A stretch of DNA of 64,000 nucleotides from assembly GCF_012971745.1 (NCBI RefSeq), contig NZ_CP048834.1, positions 1,116,001 to 1,180,000 on the forward strand. Direction: 5' to 3'. Numbering within the stretch: position 1 is the stretch's first letter; each line of letters starts with the position of its first letter. Below are positions 45,232 through 54,235 of the stretch, in pieces. The notes beneath the pieces were generated by a model that saw nothing but the letters and a program-made list of their open reading frames with translations, did no database searches and was not told where the DNA came from. The position numbers and the translations under genes are program-made. This DNA comes from Starkeya sp. ORNL1. Lineage in GTDB: Bacteria > Pseudomonadota > Alphaproteobacteria > Rhizobiales > Xanthobacteraceae.

Positions 45232-45333
45232 AGCATCCTTCGAGGCCCGGCTTTGCCGGCCACCTCAGGATGACGTGGTTCTTCAAAGCAACGTCATCCT
45301 GAGGTGCGAGCGCAGCGAGCCTCGAAGGATATT
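45232..45333. repeat. Family A palindromic repeat, copy 9
   Basis: Complete element with the ACGT inner variant on both arms. The left side segment is CCCGGCTTTGCCGGC (one mismatch), the right GCGAGCGCAGCGAGC (direct). It ends 17 bp before the AsmA-like stop. Confidence 0.9.
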
Positions 45334-45349
45334 CAAGCAGTGCGACGCC

Positions 45350-48300
45350 TTATCTGGTCGGCACCATCTTCGGCGGGGTCGGATCGGGGGCGGCGCGGAA
45401 CTCGAAGATCTTGCGCAGGAAGCCCGGCGCCACCATCGAGATCGGGTTCACCCGCAGCGTCGGCCCGCTCATCGGCCCGACGATCTCATAGGTGACGCCG
45501 ACCAGCCCCTCATTCGGGCCGCCGCCGAGGAAGAAGCCGAGAACCGGCAGCTTGCTGAAGATATTGTTCAGCCCATAGGCCGGCACATAGGTGCCGCGCA
45601 CCGAGACGCGGTCGCCGGCAAAATCCATCAACCCGTCGAAGGTCGAGCCGATGGCCGGTCCCCAGATGGCGCCCTCGCGTATTGCGAGACGGCCCTGCGA
45701 GCGCTGGAAATCCACCTGAAGCTTGGAGAAGGCGATCGCCGCGCCCGGCGCCGGGCGGCCGTCGCGGCTCTGCGAGGGGGCAGCGGCGATCAGCCGGTCG
45801 AGGCCGCCTTCGCCGCGGATGACGAAGTCGCGCATATTGACGACGCCGTCCTGCGGCGCGCCGTCGCCGCGCGGGGCGTCGACATTGATCCAGAGATCGC
45901 CGCCATTGATCTTCGGGTAGAGGTCGATGAAGCGCAGCAGCGCGCCGGCATCGGTGGTGGCGATCTGCAGCATCGGCCGGCCATTGTCGCGGGCCTTCAA
46001 CTCGCCGGTCACGCCGCCGTCGCGCCCGACCAACGCCCCCAGCGAGAAGGCACGCAGGTCGCCATTGCGGCGCGACATCTTCAGCACCGCCTGCCGCATC
46101 ACCTCGCCATTATTGCCGGCGACGACGCCGAGATTGACATCGAGGTCGATGTCCATCGGCTTCTCGTCCTTGCGGCCGGCGACCGGCGCCTCGAGCAGGC
46201 TCTTCAGGAAGGCGCGGGCCTCGATCACCTCGCCGCGGACGGTGATCTTCAGCGCGCCGTCGTCGCTGTCGACCTTCACACTGGCCTTGTCGCCATCGGA
46301 GAGCTGGAAGGTCGGCAGGTCGGCCGAGACCAGAGAGGCCTTGGAATCGAGGACGATGTTGCCCTTTACGCTGACGCCGGAGCCGGTGATGGCGAGGTCG
46401 TCGAGCTTGGTGCCGCCATTGGTCATCGTCGCCTTGGCGGTGAGCTTGGCCGGCTTGCCGGCGGGCTTGGACCAGCCCGGCACCAATTCGGCGAGCCGCG
46501 CGGCGCCAAGGTCGAGTTCGACATCGGCGGTCTTGGCCTTGTCGTTCATCGTGCCGGAGAGCTTGACGCCGACCGTGCCGGAGAGGCCCGCAAGGTCGAG
46601 GTCCATGCGGTTGCGCGCGGCATCGTCGAGATTGGCGGCAAGGCGGAATTCGTTGTCGCTGCCGTCGCGCGGCTTGCGCAATTCGAAGCTCGCCGGCGCG
46701 CCGCCGATCTTGCCGTCACCGCGCAGCACGGTCGCGGCAGAGGTGGCAAACACCTTTACCGCCGCGGCCTCGAGCTTCTGGCCCATCAGCACCTTCTCGG
46801 CGCTGAAGCCGGCAAGGCTGGCCTCGAAGGCGAAGTCGACATCCTGCTCGGTCATCTTCTCGCGCAAGGTCAGGTTGATCTGGGCGAGGCCGTCTATGGT
46901 GCCTTTTACGCCGGCCGGGTCGACCTGCTCGCCCACCGGGCCGCGTAGCGGCGGGATCGACATCAATTCGACCGCGGCGGCTGCGGAGCCGGCAACCTTG
47001 ACGGTTACCTTGGCGGCCGGGTTCTTCGGCACGGTGTTGGGAATGTCGAGCACGCTCTGCGGCAAAGTGATACTGCGCCCGCCGGGGGTGTCGAGCACCG
47101 AATTATTGACGACGACATGGGCGCTGCGGCCGCTTGCCTGCACGACGACGTCGGCCTTGCGCATCGGCGGCAGGCCGGGCACCGGGCGCAGCACGCCATT
47201 GCTGCCGGCCACGACGACGCTCAGCCCCTCGGCCGGGAGCGGGCGATCCTTGTTGCCGATCGAGTTGAGCGGCGCGTGGAAATTGACTTCCGCCTTGGTG
47301 ACATCACCGGAGACGATGTGGTCGTAAACCCAGCGCCGCACATCCGGCGCCGCCAGGATCGGCCAAAGCCGCTTCAGCGCGGTGGCCGACATCGGCGCGC
47401 CGGAGACACTCATCTCCAGGAACGGTTCGGCCGCACCGAGATTGAGCTCGCCGCCAATGGTAACCCCAGCCAGCGGACCCGACAGAGTGCCCTGCTCGAT
47501 CACCATGCGGCCGCCGGCGGGCTCGAAGCGCACGTCGAAGGCGGCGCGGTTGATGATCAGCGGCGGGTCCTTCTCGGAGTCCGGTCCGCCGCCGCCGAGC
47601 TTTGCGTCGAGGCTGGTGGCGTGCAGCCGCCAGGGCTGGCCGGGCACCGGAGGCGCCACGATCTCGGCGCCGACGGCGATGTCGAGCGGGCCGGCCTGCA
47701 CTGCCAGCGGCTCGAACACCATCACCTTGCGCGCGGGGTCGAAGCGGAAGGTGATGGAGGCCTCGTCGATCACCATGCGGCCGGCGGCATCGGCGCCGAT
47801 CTGCAGTTCGCCGGCCCCGGCGACCAGCTTGCCGGAACTGGCGACAAGGCGCCCTTCGGCGTCGATTCGGCTGTTGAGGTCGACGGACAGCGGCGAAGTG
47901 GCGATCAGGTCGCCATCGCCCTTGCCGGCGGCGATCATCAGATCGTGCGGGGAGAGGTCGCGGATCTGCACCGAGATCGGCCGCCCGTCAGCCCCGAGGG
48001 TGCCGATGGTGGCCTTGGCCGACCACGGCCCGTCAGTGCCGCCGGAGGTGAGGTCGAGCGTCATGCCGCCGGCCGGCGGGCGGCTCACCGCGATGCTGAT
48101 ATGCTCGAATGCCCAGCGCCGGCCGCTGATCTCGCTCTCGATGCGCAGCGTGCCGTCCTTGAGGCCGATATCGGTCAATGCGGCGCCGTCGAGCCCACCA
48201 CGATCGATGCTGTCGGCGAGCACGGCCAGGCCCTGCAGGTGCATCGGGTCGAATGGCAGGGTGTCGGAGGGCGTCGGTTCGGCCGGCGGCGCAGCCGGCG

Positions 48301-48913
48301 CGGCGTCGGCCGTGGGCGCACCATTGGGTGCCGGCGCCGCCGCGCCCTGGGTGGTCCTGAGATCCGGTTGGCGCGCCGGCGCGTGCAGCGGCTTGGCGTT
48401 GCGCCCAGTAGCGACGGAGAGCTCACCCTGCGCATTGATGTGGACGGTGAGCTCGACGCCGACGAGATCGATACGCCGCGGCGTGGCAGTCCAGGGCATG
48501 GTGCCGGATTGCAGCGTCACCTCGGCTTGCGGCGCATTGGCGATGATCTCGCCCTGCGCATCGCGCACCGTCACGTCATTGACCCGCAGCAGCGTGCCGC
48601 CGGAAGCGTCCCGCGCCGCCGAAAGGCTGCCGATCTCCACCTTGTTGCCATTGCCGAGCCGCTCTTCCAGCGCCCGCGCCACATAGGGGCGGGCGAGATC
48701 GGCGGTGAGGATGCCGGAGGCGAACAGCGTATAGATCGCGCCGGCGCCGATCAGCACCAGCGCGACCAGCCCGCCGCACGACCAGCCGCAAAGGCGCAGC
48801 CAGCGACGACCGGCGCGCGGCGCCTCACAGCGCCGTGCCATGCGTCGAAGCTGAGGCCGCCGCCCCGCCTTGGCCCGGGCGATCGCGGCCTTCTGCGTCG
48901 TCTCGGCGTTCAT
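45350..48913 (-). CDS. Large AsmA/YhdP-like envelope protein
   Basis: A 1187-aa protein, the largest in the window. A cytoplasmic basic head (rich in Arg) is followed by one membrane helix (CGGLVALVLIGAGAIYTLFASG, about 45–66). The rest is a very long periplasmic region with repeated short beta-strand units, ending in an AsmA-type C-terminal domain (SFTLP-like SNFDGLMDFAGDRV region and LGFFLGGGPNEGLVGVTYEI). This is the YhdP/TamB class of bridge-like proteins that carry phospholipid from inner to outer membrane. The DUF3971-type name also fits. The ATG at 48913 is preferred; a GTG at 48934 has poor spacing to its ribosome site. Confidence 0.8.
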   Translation of the reverse strand: MNAETTQKAAIARAKAGRRPQLRRMARRCEAPRAGRRWLRLCGWSCGGLVALVLIGAGAIYTLFASGILTADLARPYVARALEERLGNGNKVEIGSLSAARDASGGTLLRVNDVTVRDAQGEIIANAPQAEVTLQSGTMPWTATPRRIDLVGVELTVHINAQGELSVATGRNAKPLHAPARQPDLRTTQGAAAPAPNGAPTADAAPAAPPAEPTPSDTLPFDPMHLQGLAVLADSIDRGGLDGAALTDIGLKDGTLRIESEISGRRWAFEHISIAVSRPPAGGMTLDLTSGGTDGPWSAKATIGTLGADGRPISVQIRDLSPHDLMIAAGKGDGDLIATSPLSVDLNSRIDAEGRLVASSGKLVAGAGELQIGADAAGRMVIDEASITFRFDPARKVMVFEPLAVQAGPLDIAVGAEIVAPPVPGQPWRLHATSLDAKLGGGGPDSEKDPPLIINRAAFDVRFEPAGGRMVIEQGTLSGPLAGVTIGGELNLGAAEPFLEMSVSGAPMSATALKRLWPILAAPDVRRWVYDHIVSGDVTKAEVNFHAPLNSIGNKDRPLPAEGLSVVVAGSNGVLRPVPGLPPMRKADVVVQASGRSAHVVVNNSVLDTPGGRSITLPQSVLDIPNTVPKNPAAKVTVKVAGSAAAAVELMSIPPLRGPVGEQVDPAGVKGTIDGLAQINLTLREKMTEQDVDFAFEASLAGFSAEKVLMGQKLEAAAVKVFATSAATVLRGDGKIGGAPASFELRKPRDGSDNEFRLAANLDDAARNRMDLDLAGLSGTVGVKLSGTMNDKAKTADVELDLGAARLAELVPGWSKPAGKPAKLTAKATMTNGGTKLDDLAITGSGVSVKGNIVLDSKASLVSADLPTFQLSDGDKASVKVDSDDGALKITVRGEVIEARAFLKSLLEAPVAGRKDEKPMDIDLDVNLGVVAGNNGEVMRQAVLKMSRRNGDLRAFSLGALVGRDGGVTGELKARDNGRPMLQIATTDAGALLRFIDLYPKINGGDLWINVDAPRGDGAPQDGVVNMRDFVIRGEGGLDRLIAAAPSQSRDGRPAPGAAIAFSKLQVDFQRSQGRLAIREGAIWGPAIGSTFDGLMDFAGDRVSVRGTYVPAYGLNNIFSKLPVLGFFLGGGPNEGLVGVTYEIVGPMSGPTLRVNPISMVAPGFLRKIFEFRAAPDPTPPKMVPTR

Positions 48914-49076
48914 CAGGCGCTCGATCCCCCGCACGCTCCGCCCCGATGCCGCCGTGGCCGAATAGTGGCGGCGGCATCGTCACGCAGGATGGCCGATCCA
49001 TTCCGGATCGCAATCCGTATCGACAAATGTTTCCCCTTGATGCGAATTCCCTGAAAACCCGACGAAAGGAAGGCAG

Positions 49077-49544
49077 ATGACGACGCTCACGGCCGGCGAC
49101 CCTGCACCGGACTTCACGCTTCCCGCACCAGGCGGCGACACCCTTTCCCTCGCCGACTTTGCCGGGCGAAAGCTCGTAATCTATTTCTACCCCAAGGCGG
49201 GAACCGAGGCCTGCACCCGAGAAGCGCATGATTTCAATAAATTACGGGGAGATTTTGACGCAGCCGGCACCGCGCTGCTGGGCGTCTCGCCGGACCCCGC
49301 AAAAGCGCTCGGGCGCTTCACTGCCAAGCACGAGATCGGCTTCCCGCTGGCGGCGGACGAGGCCCACCAACTCATCGAGGCCCATGGAATCTGGGTCGAG
49401 AAAAGCATGTATGGGCACCGCTTCATGGGCGTGGAGCGCACCACCGTGCTGATTGACGCCACCGGCCACATCGCCCGAATCTGGCCGAAGGTCAAAGTCA
49501 CCGGGCATGCGGAGGAGGTGCTGGCAGCGGCGCGCGCCCTCTGA
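49077..49544 (+). CDS. bcp: Peroxiredoxin, Bcp/PrxQ type
   Basis: A 155-aa thiol peroxidase detoxifying hydrogen and organic peroxides. The peroxidatic cysteine is Cys46 in FYPKAGTEACTREAHDF. The second cysteine found five residues on in E. coli Bcp is replaced by His51, and no other Cys is seen, so this looks like a one-Cys form that needs an external thiol. AGGAAGG lies just before the ATG. It diverges from the AsmA-like gene and precedes the M23 peptidase, a conserved order. Confidence 0.9.
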   Translation: MTTLTAGDPAPDFTLPAPGGDTLSLADFAGRKLVIYFYPKAGTEACTREAHDFNKLRGDFDAAGTALLGVSPDPAKALGRFTAKHEIGFPLAADEAHQLIEAHGIWVEKSMYGHRFMGVERTTVLIDATGHIARIWPKVKVTGHAEEVLAAARAL

Positions 49545-49643
49545 TTCGGCATCCGCGCGCCGGGCGATACCTGAAATTAACCATGCCGACGGGAAGCTCA
49601 TACCGTCGATCGGCGATGATTCCCGGTGTGCGTGGCGGGTTGC

Positions 49644-50912
49644 ATGGTGTCTCTAGCGCGTTCGCCTTCAAGAGCATGGCAATGGTCGCCCCCGCGATGG
49701 TCGCACGTGCTGCCGACCGTCGCACGCCGCCATCCCCTCGCCTGCGCCGGCGCGCTGCTGGCCGGCGCTTTCCTGCTCACCTGGTCGGCGGCGACCACCA
49801 GCTACATACTTTTCCATGACGATGCGCTGCGGCTCCTCAACAACCGGGCGCACAGCCAGGCCGAGGCCTATCAGCGGCAGATCGCGACACTGGAAGCGAG
49901 CCTCGAAGAGCAGCGCTCGCGTCTCGCGGTCGAGCAGCGGCGCACCGCCACCACGATCGAACAGTTGCGCCAGCGCCAGATCGCCATCGAGGCCCGGCAC
50001 GGCCTGCTGTCCGACCTGATGAACGCCGCGCCCGAGGCGCCGCGTCCGCCGAAGAGCGGCGATCGCAGCAGCATGCTCAACACGCCCGCGGGGTCGCGGC
50101 CGATTTCCGACACCGTGATCCTGGGCGCCACCGACTTGCGCGAGGCCCGCCTCGAGGCCGGTGCGGAGCCGACCGCGCTTGCCTCCGCGCAGGCCGCTCC
50201 CGGGTCCTCCGATCTCGCCGCGCTCAATGGCACGCTCGACCGGCTGGAGCGCGAACAGGCCGGCGCGCTCGACGTGATCGAGGAGACGCTGGAGCGGCGC
50301 GACCGCCGCATCCGCACCGTACTGGCCGATCTCGGCGTCGCCGCGCCGGTGCGTCCAATCGGGGTGCCGATCCAGGCCGCCGCCGGCGGCCCGTTTGTGC
50401 CGGTCGGCCCGACGGGCGATGGCTTCGACCAGCAGAGCGGGCGGGCGCGGGCCATGCTCGCGGATCTGACCCAGCTGAAGCAGAAGCTCGACACCGTGCC
50501 GCTGCGCCGGCCAATCGCCGGGAGCATCGAGACCACCAGCGGCTTCGGCGTGCGCGTCGATCCGTTCCTCGGCAAGGCGGCGTTCCATACCGGCATCGAT
50601 TTTCGCGGCGACACCGGCGATCCCGCGCGCGCTACCGCAGCCGGCACTGTGACGATCGCCGGCCGCGACGGCGGCTACGGGCTGATGGTCGAGGTCGACC
50701 ACGGCAATGGGCTGGCGACGCGCTACGCGCACCTCTCCGCCATCAGTGTCTCGGTCGGCGACAAGATCGCGGCCGGCGGCGTGGTGGGCCGGGTCGGCTC
50801 CACCGGCCGCTCCACCGGGCCGCATCTGCATTACGAGACTCGCATCAAGGGCGAGCCGGTCGATCCGCAGCGTTTTCTGCGCGCGGCGGTGCGGCTCGGC
50901 GACATGAGCTGA
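49644..50912 (+). CDS. M23-family (LytM) endopeptidase
   Basis: A 422-aa membrane-anchored peptidoglycan hydrolase or activator. One N-terminal helix (PLACAGALLAGAFLLTWSA) is followed by a coiled coil (about 70–125, QRQIATLEASLEEQRSRLAV) and, after a linker, the LytM domain. Zinc ligands are His315 and Asp319 (HTGIDFRG) and His396 in HLHYE, with His394 catalytic, so it should be an active enzyme rather than an EnvC-like activator. The start is uncertain: ATG 49644 is given, GTG 49626 is possible. Confidence 0.85.
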   Translation: MVSLARSPSRAWQWSPPRWSHVLPTVARRHPLACAGALLAGAFLLTWSAATTSYILFHDDALRLLNNRAHSQAEAYQRQIATLEASLEEQRSRLAVEQRRTATTIEQLRQRQIAIEARHGLLSDLMNAAPEAPRPPKSGDRSSMLNTPAGSRPISDTVILGATDLREARLEAGAEPTALASAQAAPGSSDLAALNGTLDRLEREQAGALDVIEETLERRDRRIRTVLADLGVAAPVRPIGVPIQAAAGGPFVPVGPTGDGFDQQSGRARAMLADLTQLKQKLDTVPLRRPIAGSIETTSGFGVRVDPFLGKAAFHTGIDFRGDTGDPARATAAGTVTIAGRDGGYGLMVEVDHGNGLATRYAHLSAISVSVGDKIAAGGVVGRVGSTGRSTGPHLHYETRIKGEPVDPQRFLRAAVRLGDMS

Positions 50913-50996
50913 CGCCGCAGCTTCCGTGACGCGCGGCACTGCGAGGCGTAAGGTTGTGGCTGGTCGGTTTCCACCCGTTGATCCAGGGAGGGCACC

Positions 50997-52055
50997 ATGC
51001 AGCCGGTCAACGAAGACAAGCTCAATCAATTCCTCGGCACGATGATCACCGACATGGGCGCGGCGATGACCGCCGCACTCGTGCTGGTGGGTGATCGTCT
51101 CGGCCTCTACAAGGCGCTCGCCGCCGAACCCATGACGCCCGGCGAGCTCGCCAAGCGCACCGGCACCGCCGAGCGCTATGTGCGCGAGTGGCTCTCGGCG
51201 CAGGCCGCCGCCGGCTATGTGCGTTACGACCCGGAGGCGAAGCGCTTCTCGCTCGATCCGGAGCAGGCCCTCGTCTTTGCCGACGAGGACAGCCCGGCCT
51301 TCCTCGGCGGCTTCGGCGACATCGTCCAGGCGGTGTTCCGCGACGAGCCGAAGATCACCGCCGCCTTCAAGTCGGGCAAGGGTGTCGGCTGGCACGAGCA
51401 CGACCCATGCCTGTTCTGCGGCACCGAGCGCTTCTTCCGCACCGGCTACAAGCACCATCTGGTGCAGGAATGGCTGCCGGCGCTCGACGGTGTGGAGCAA
51501 AAGCTCATGCGCGGCGCCAAGGTCGCCGATGTCGGCTGCGGCCACGGCATTTCGACGCTTTTCATGGCGCAGGCCTACCCGAGGTCCACCTTCCACGGCT
51601 TCGACTATCATCCGGCCTCTATCGAGGCGGCGCGCCAGCGCGCGCAGGCGGCGGGCGTCGCCGACCATACGCAGTTCGAGGTCGCCTCGGCCAAGGCCTA
51701 TCCCGGCGGAGGCTACGATCTCGTCTGCTGCTTCGACTGCCTGCACGACATGGGCGACCCGGTCGGCGCCGCGACGCATGTGCGCGAGACGCTGGCGCCG
51801 GACGGCACCTTCATGATCGTCGAGCCGTTCGCCCGCGACCGGCTGGAGGACAATCTGAACCCGATCGGCCGGGTCTATTACGCCGCCTCGACCATGATCT
51901 GCACCCCGGCCTCGCTCGACCAGGAGGTCGGCATGGCGCTCGGCGCGCAGGCCGGCGAGGCGCGCCTGAGCGAGGTGCTGCTCCAGGCCGGCTTCACCCG
52001 CATCCGCAAGGCGGCGGAGACGCCGTTCAACCTGATCCTGGAGGCGCGGCGGTAA
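50997..52055 (+). CDS. Class I SAM-dependent methyltransferase
   Basis: A 352-aa methyltransferase with an N-terminal winged-helix/dimerisation part (about 1–95; GDRLGLYKALAAEPMTPGELAKRTG…YVREWLSAQAAAGYV), like O-methyltransferases and the Rv2258-type proteins. The SAM-binding core has VADVGCGHGISTLFMA and later DLVCCFDCLHDM. The substrate is unknown. CAGGGAGG lies six bases before the ATG. It is a single-gene unit. Confidence 0.85.
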   Translation: MQPVNEDKLNQFLGTMITDMGAAMTAALVLVGDRLGLYKALAAEPMTPGELAKRTGTAERYVREWLSAQAAAGYVRYDPEAKRFSLDPEQALVFADEDSPAFLGGFGDIVQAVFRDEPKITAAFKSGKGVGWHEHDPCLFCGTERFFRTGYKHHLVQEWLPALDGVEQKLMRGAKVADVGCGHGISTLFMAQAYPRSTFHGFDYHPASIEAARQRAQAAGVADHTQFEVASAKAYPGGGYDLVCCFDCLHDMGDPVGAATHVRETLAPDGTFMIVEPFARDRLEDNLNPIGRVYYAASTMICTPASLDQEVGMALGAQAGEARLSEVLLQAGFTRIRKAAETPFNLILEARR

Positions 52056-52078
52056 GTCCGGGCCGCTCGCTCCTCAAG

Positions 52079-52184
52079 CGTCATCCCGGACGGCCGCAGG
52101 CCGATCCGGGATCGCAGGAAGGTGATGCGCAGGATTTTGCGCGATCCCGGCTCTACGCCCTTCGGGCTTCGGCCGGAATGACGG
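52079..52184. repeat. Family C-like repeat after the methyltransferase
   Basis: Starts CGTCATCCCGGACGG, contains GATCCGGGATCGC and GGATTTTGCGCGATCCCG, and ends GGCCGGAATGACGG. The shared blocks tie it to the copy between sufB and sufC. Confidence 0.8.
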
Positions 52185-52226
52185 CTTTGGGGAGCGGGGA
52201 AGGAAGGATGTTCACGCCGAGCAGCC

Positions 52227-53357
52227 TCAGTCCACGTCCTCGACGCTTGCCGGGCCGCCGCCATAGGCGCGCTGCGCCAGAGCGGCTTCCATGAAGGGGT
52301 CGAGCGCGCCGTCCAGCACTTCCTGCGGGGTGCCGGTCTGCACGCCGGTGCGCAAATCCTTCACCAGCTGGTAGGGCTGCAGCACATAGGAGCGGATCTG
52401 GTGACCCCAGCCGATGTCGGTCTTGGCGGCCTGGTCGGCGGCGGCCTGCGCCTCGCGCTTCTTCAGCTCCAGCTCATAGAGCTTGGCACGCAGCATCTCC
52501 CACGCCGTGGCGCGGTTCTTGTGCTGCGAGCGGTCGCCCTGCGCCACCACGGCGATGCCGGTGGGGATATGGGTGAAGCGCACCGCCGATTCGGTCTTGT
52601 TGACGTGCTGGCCGCCGGCGCCGCCGGAGCGCATGGTGTCGATGCGCAGGTCGCTTTCCTTGATGTCGACGACGATGCGGTCATCGATGACAGGATAGAC
52701 GTCGACGCTGGCGAACGAGGTCTGGCGGCGGGCGTTGGAATCAAACGGCGAGATGCGCACCAGGCGGTGCACGCCGGCTTCGGTCTTCAGCCAGCCATAG
52801 GCATTGTGGCCCTTCACCTGGATGGTCGCCGACTTGAGGCCCGCGGTTTCACCGGCGGATTCTTCGAGCAGTTCGACCTTGAAGCCGCGCCGTTCCGCCC
52901 AGCGCGTGTACATGCGCAGCAGCATCAGCGCCCAGTCCTGACTGTCGGTGCCGCCGGCGCCGGCATGGACTTCGAGATACGAATCATTGCCGTCGGCCTC
53001 GCCGGAGAGCAGGGCTTCCAGCTGGCGGCGGGCGACCTCGGCCTTCAGCTTGGCGAGCGAGGCCTCGGCCTCCTTGACGATGCCGTCATCGCCCTCGGCC
53101 TCGCCGAGTTCGATCAGCTCGACATTGTCGGACAGCTCGCGCTCGATGCGCTCGAGCGAACCGAGGCCGTCCTCCAGCGTGCCGCGCTCCTGCATCAGCT
53201 TCTGCGCGCGCTCGGGATCGTTCCACAGGTTCGGATCCTCGGCGAGCGCATTCAGCTCGGCGAGGCGCGCCTTGGAGCGGTCGAAATCGATGTGCTGCCG
53301 GAGCAGGCCGGCGGCTTCCCGGATCTCGTCGATGCTCGTTTCGAGATCGGCGCGCAT
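52227..53357 (-). CDS. prfB: Peptide chain release factor 2
   Basis: A 376-aa factor ending translation at UGA and UAA. The tripeptide anticodon region reads [18 protein letters not shown] (SPF), and the catalytic GGQ is in [14 protein letters not shown] (248–250). It is one uninterrupted frame: the +1 programmed frameshift of E. coli prfB, with its early in-frame UGA, is absent. The start [14 protein letters not shown] at 53357 is typical of alphaproteobacterial RF2; the frame runs upstream into non-conserved sequence. Confidence 0.95.
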   Translation of the reverse strand: MRADLETSIDEIREAAGLLRQHIDFDRSKARLAELNALAEDPNLWNDPERAQKLMQERGTLEDGLGSLERIERELSDNVELIELGEAEGDDGIVKEAEASLAKLKAEVARRQLEALLSGEADGNDSYLEVHAGAGGTDSQDWALMLLRMYTRWAERRGFKVELLEESAGETAGLKSATIQVKGHNAYGWLKTEAGVHRLVRISPFDSNARRQTSFASVDVYPVIDDRIVVDIKESDLRIDTMRSGGAGGQHVNKTESAVRFTHIPTGIAVVAQGDRSQHKNRATAWEMLRAKLYELELKKREAQAAADQAAKTDIGWGHQIRSYVLQPYQLVKDLRTGVQTGTPQEVLDGALDPFMEAALAQRAYGGGPASVEDVD

Positions 53358-53485
53358 ATGTTGGACACTCTTCAAGGGGGTGCGAAAGGGGGCGGAAAAT
53401 AGAGGCGACGGGGCTGACTGTAAACGCCCTCGATCCCAAGGCCGGCTTCGGTCATGCTGGCGGCGCAAAATCGGAGTTACAGCTT

Positions 53486-54100
53486 ATGCGCCTGATCGGC
53501 ATGATGGATTCGCCCTATGTGCGCCGCGTCGCGGTATCGATGAACGCCATGGGGCTCAAATACGACCATGAGCCGGTCTCGGTGTTCCGGCATTTCGATG
53601 CCTTTGCCGCAATCAATCCGGTGGTGAAAGCCCCGACCTTCGTCACCGACGAGGGCATCATGCTGGTCGATTCGACGCTGATCCTCGCCCATCTCGACCG
53701 CATAGTCGCTCCGGAGCGGCAGCTCTCGCCGACCACCATCGAAGCCCATGCCCGTGCACAGCGCGTGGTCGGACTGGCGCTCGCCGCCTGCGAGAAGACC
53801 ATGCAACTGGTCTATGAGACCAAGCTGCGCCCGGAGGAGAAGCAGCACGACTGGTGGCGGGAGCGCGTGCTTAGCCAGCTTGCCGCCGCGTATCGGCTGC
53901 TGGAAGCCGAGATCGGCTCAGGCGAGACCTGGCTGTTCGGCGACCGGCCGCTGCAGGCGGACATCAGCTCGGCGGTGGCCTGGCGCTTCACCAATGGCGA
54001 ATTGCCGGGCGTGGTCGCGGCGGAGGCCCATCCGAAGCTGGCGCGCCTCGCCGAGCGCGCCGAGGCACTGCCGGAGTTCGTGAAGGCGCCTTACGAGTGA
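53486..54100 (+). CDS. Glutathione S-transferase family protein
   Basis: A 204-aa two-domain GST. The thioredoxin-like N-domain starts MRLIGMMDSPYVRRVAVSM and has the cis-Pro region VVKAPTFVTDEGIMLVDSTLI with the GSH-contact Asp-Ser. The helical C-domain shows LFGDRPLQADISSAVAWRF. It resembles bacterial YfcF/beta-like enzymes; substrates are unknown. The gene is inserted on the plus strand between prfB and mrcA, which are otherwise neighbours in related genomes. Confidence 0.85.
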   Translation: MRLIGMMDSPYVRRVAVSMNAMGLKYDHEPVSVFRHFDAFAAINPVVKAPTFVTDEGIMLVDSTLILAHLDRIVAPERQLSPTTIEAHARAQRVVGLALAACEKTMQLVYETKLRPEEKQHDWWRERVLSQLAAAYRLLEAEIGSGETWLFGDRPLQADISSAVAWRFTNGELPGVVAAEAHPKLARLAERAEALPEFVKAPYE

Positions 54101-54118
54101 GGCAGGTTGCGCGCCTTG

Positions 54119-54221
54119 AGCATCCTTCGAGGCCCGGCTTTGCCGGGCACCTCAGGATGAGGTCGCACTAAAAGAGCAACCTCATCCTGAGGCGCTCGCG
54201 CAGCGAGCCTCGAAGGATGCT
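54119..54221. repeat. Family A palindromic repeat, copy 10
   Basis: Complete element. Side segments CCCGGCTTTGCCGGG and GCTCGCGCAGCGAGC are both perfect inverted repeats. It lies in the convergent gap between the GST gene and mrcA. Confidence 0.9.
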
Positions 54222-54235
54222 CGCGCAGGGCGACC

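Noticed and set aside
52227..53357. A programmed frameshift in prfB
   Set aside because: The coding frame is continuous from the start through SPF and GGQ, with no early in-frame TGA or slippery CTTT-TGA site.
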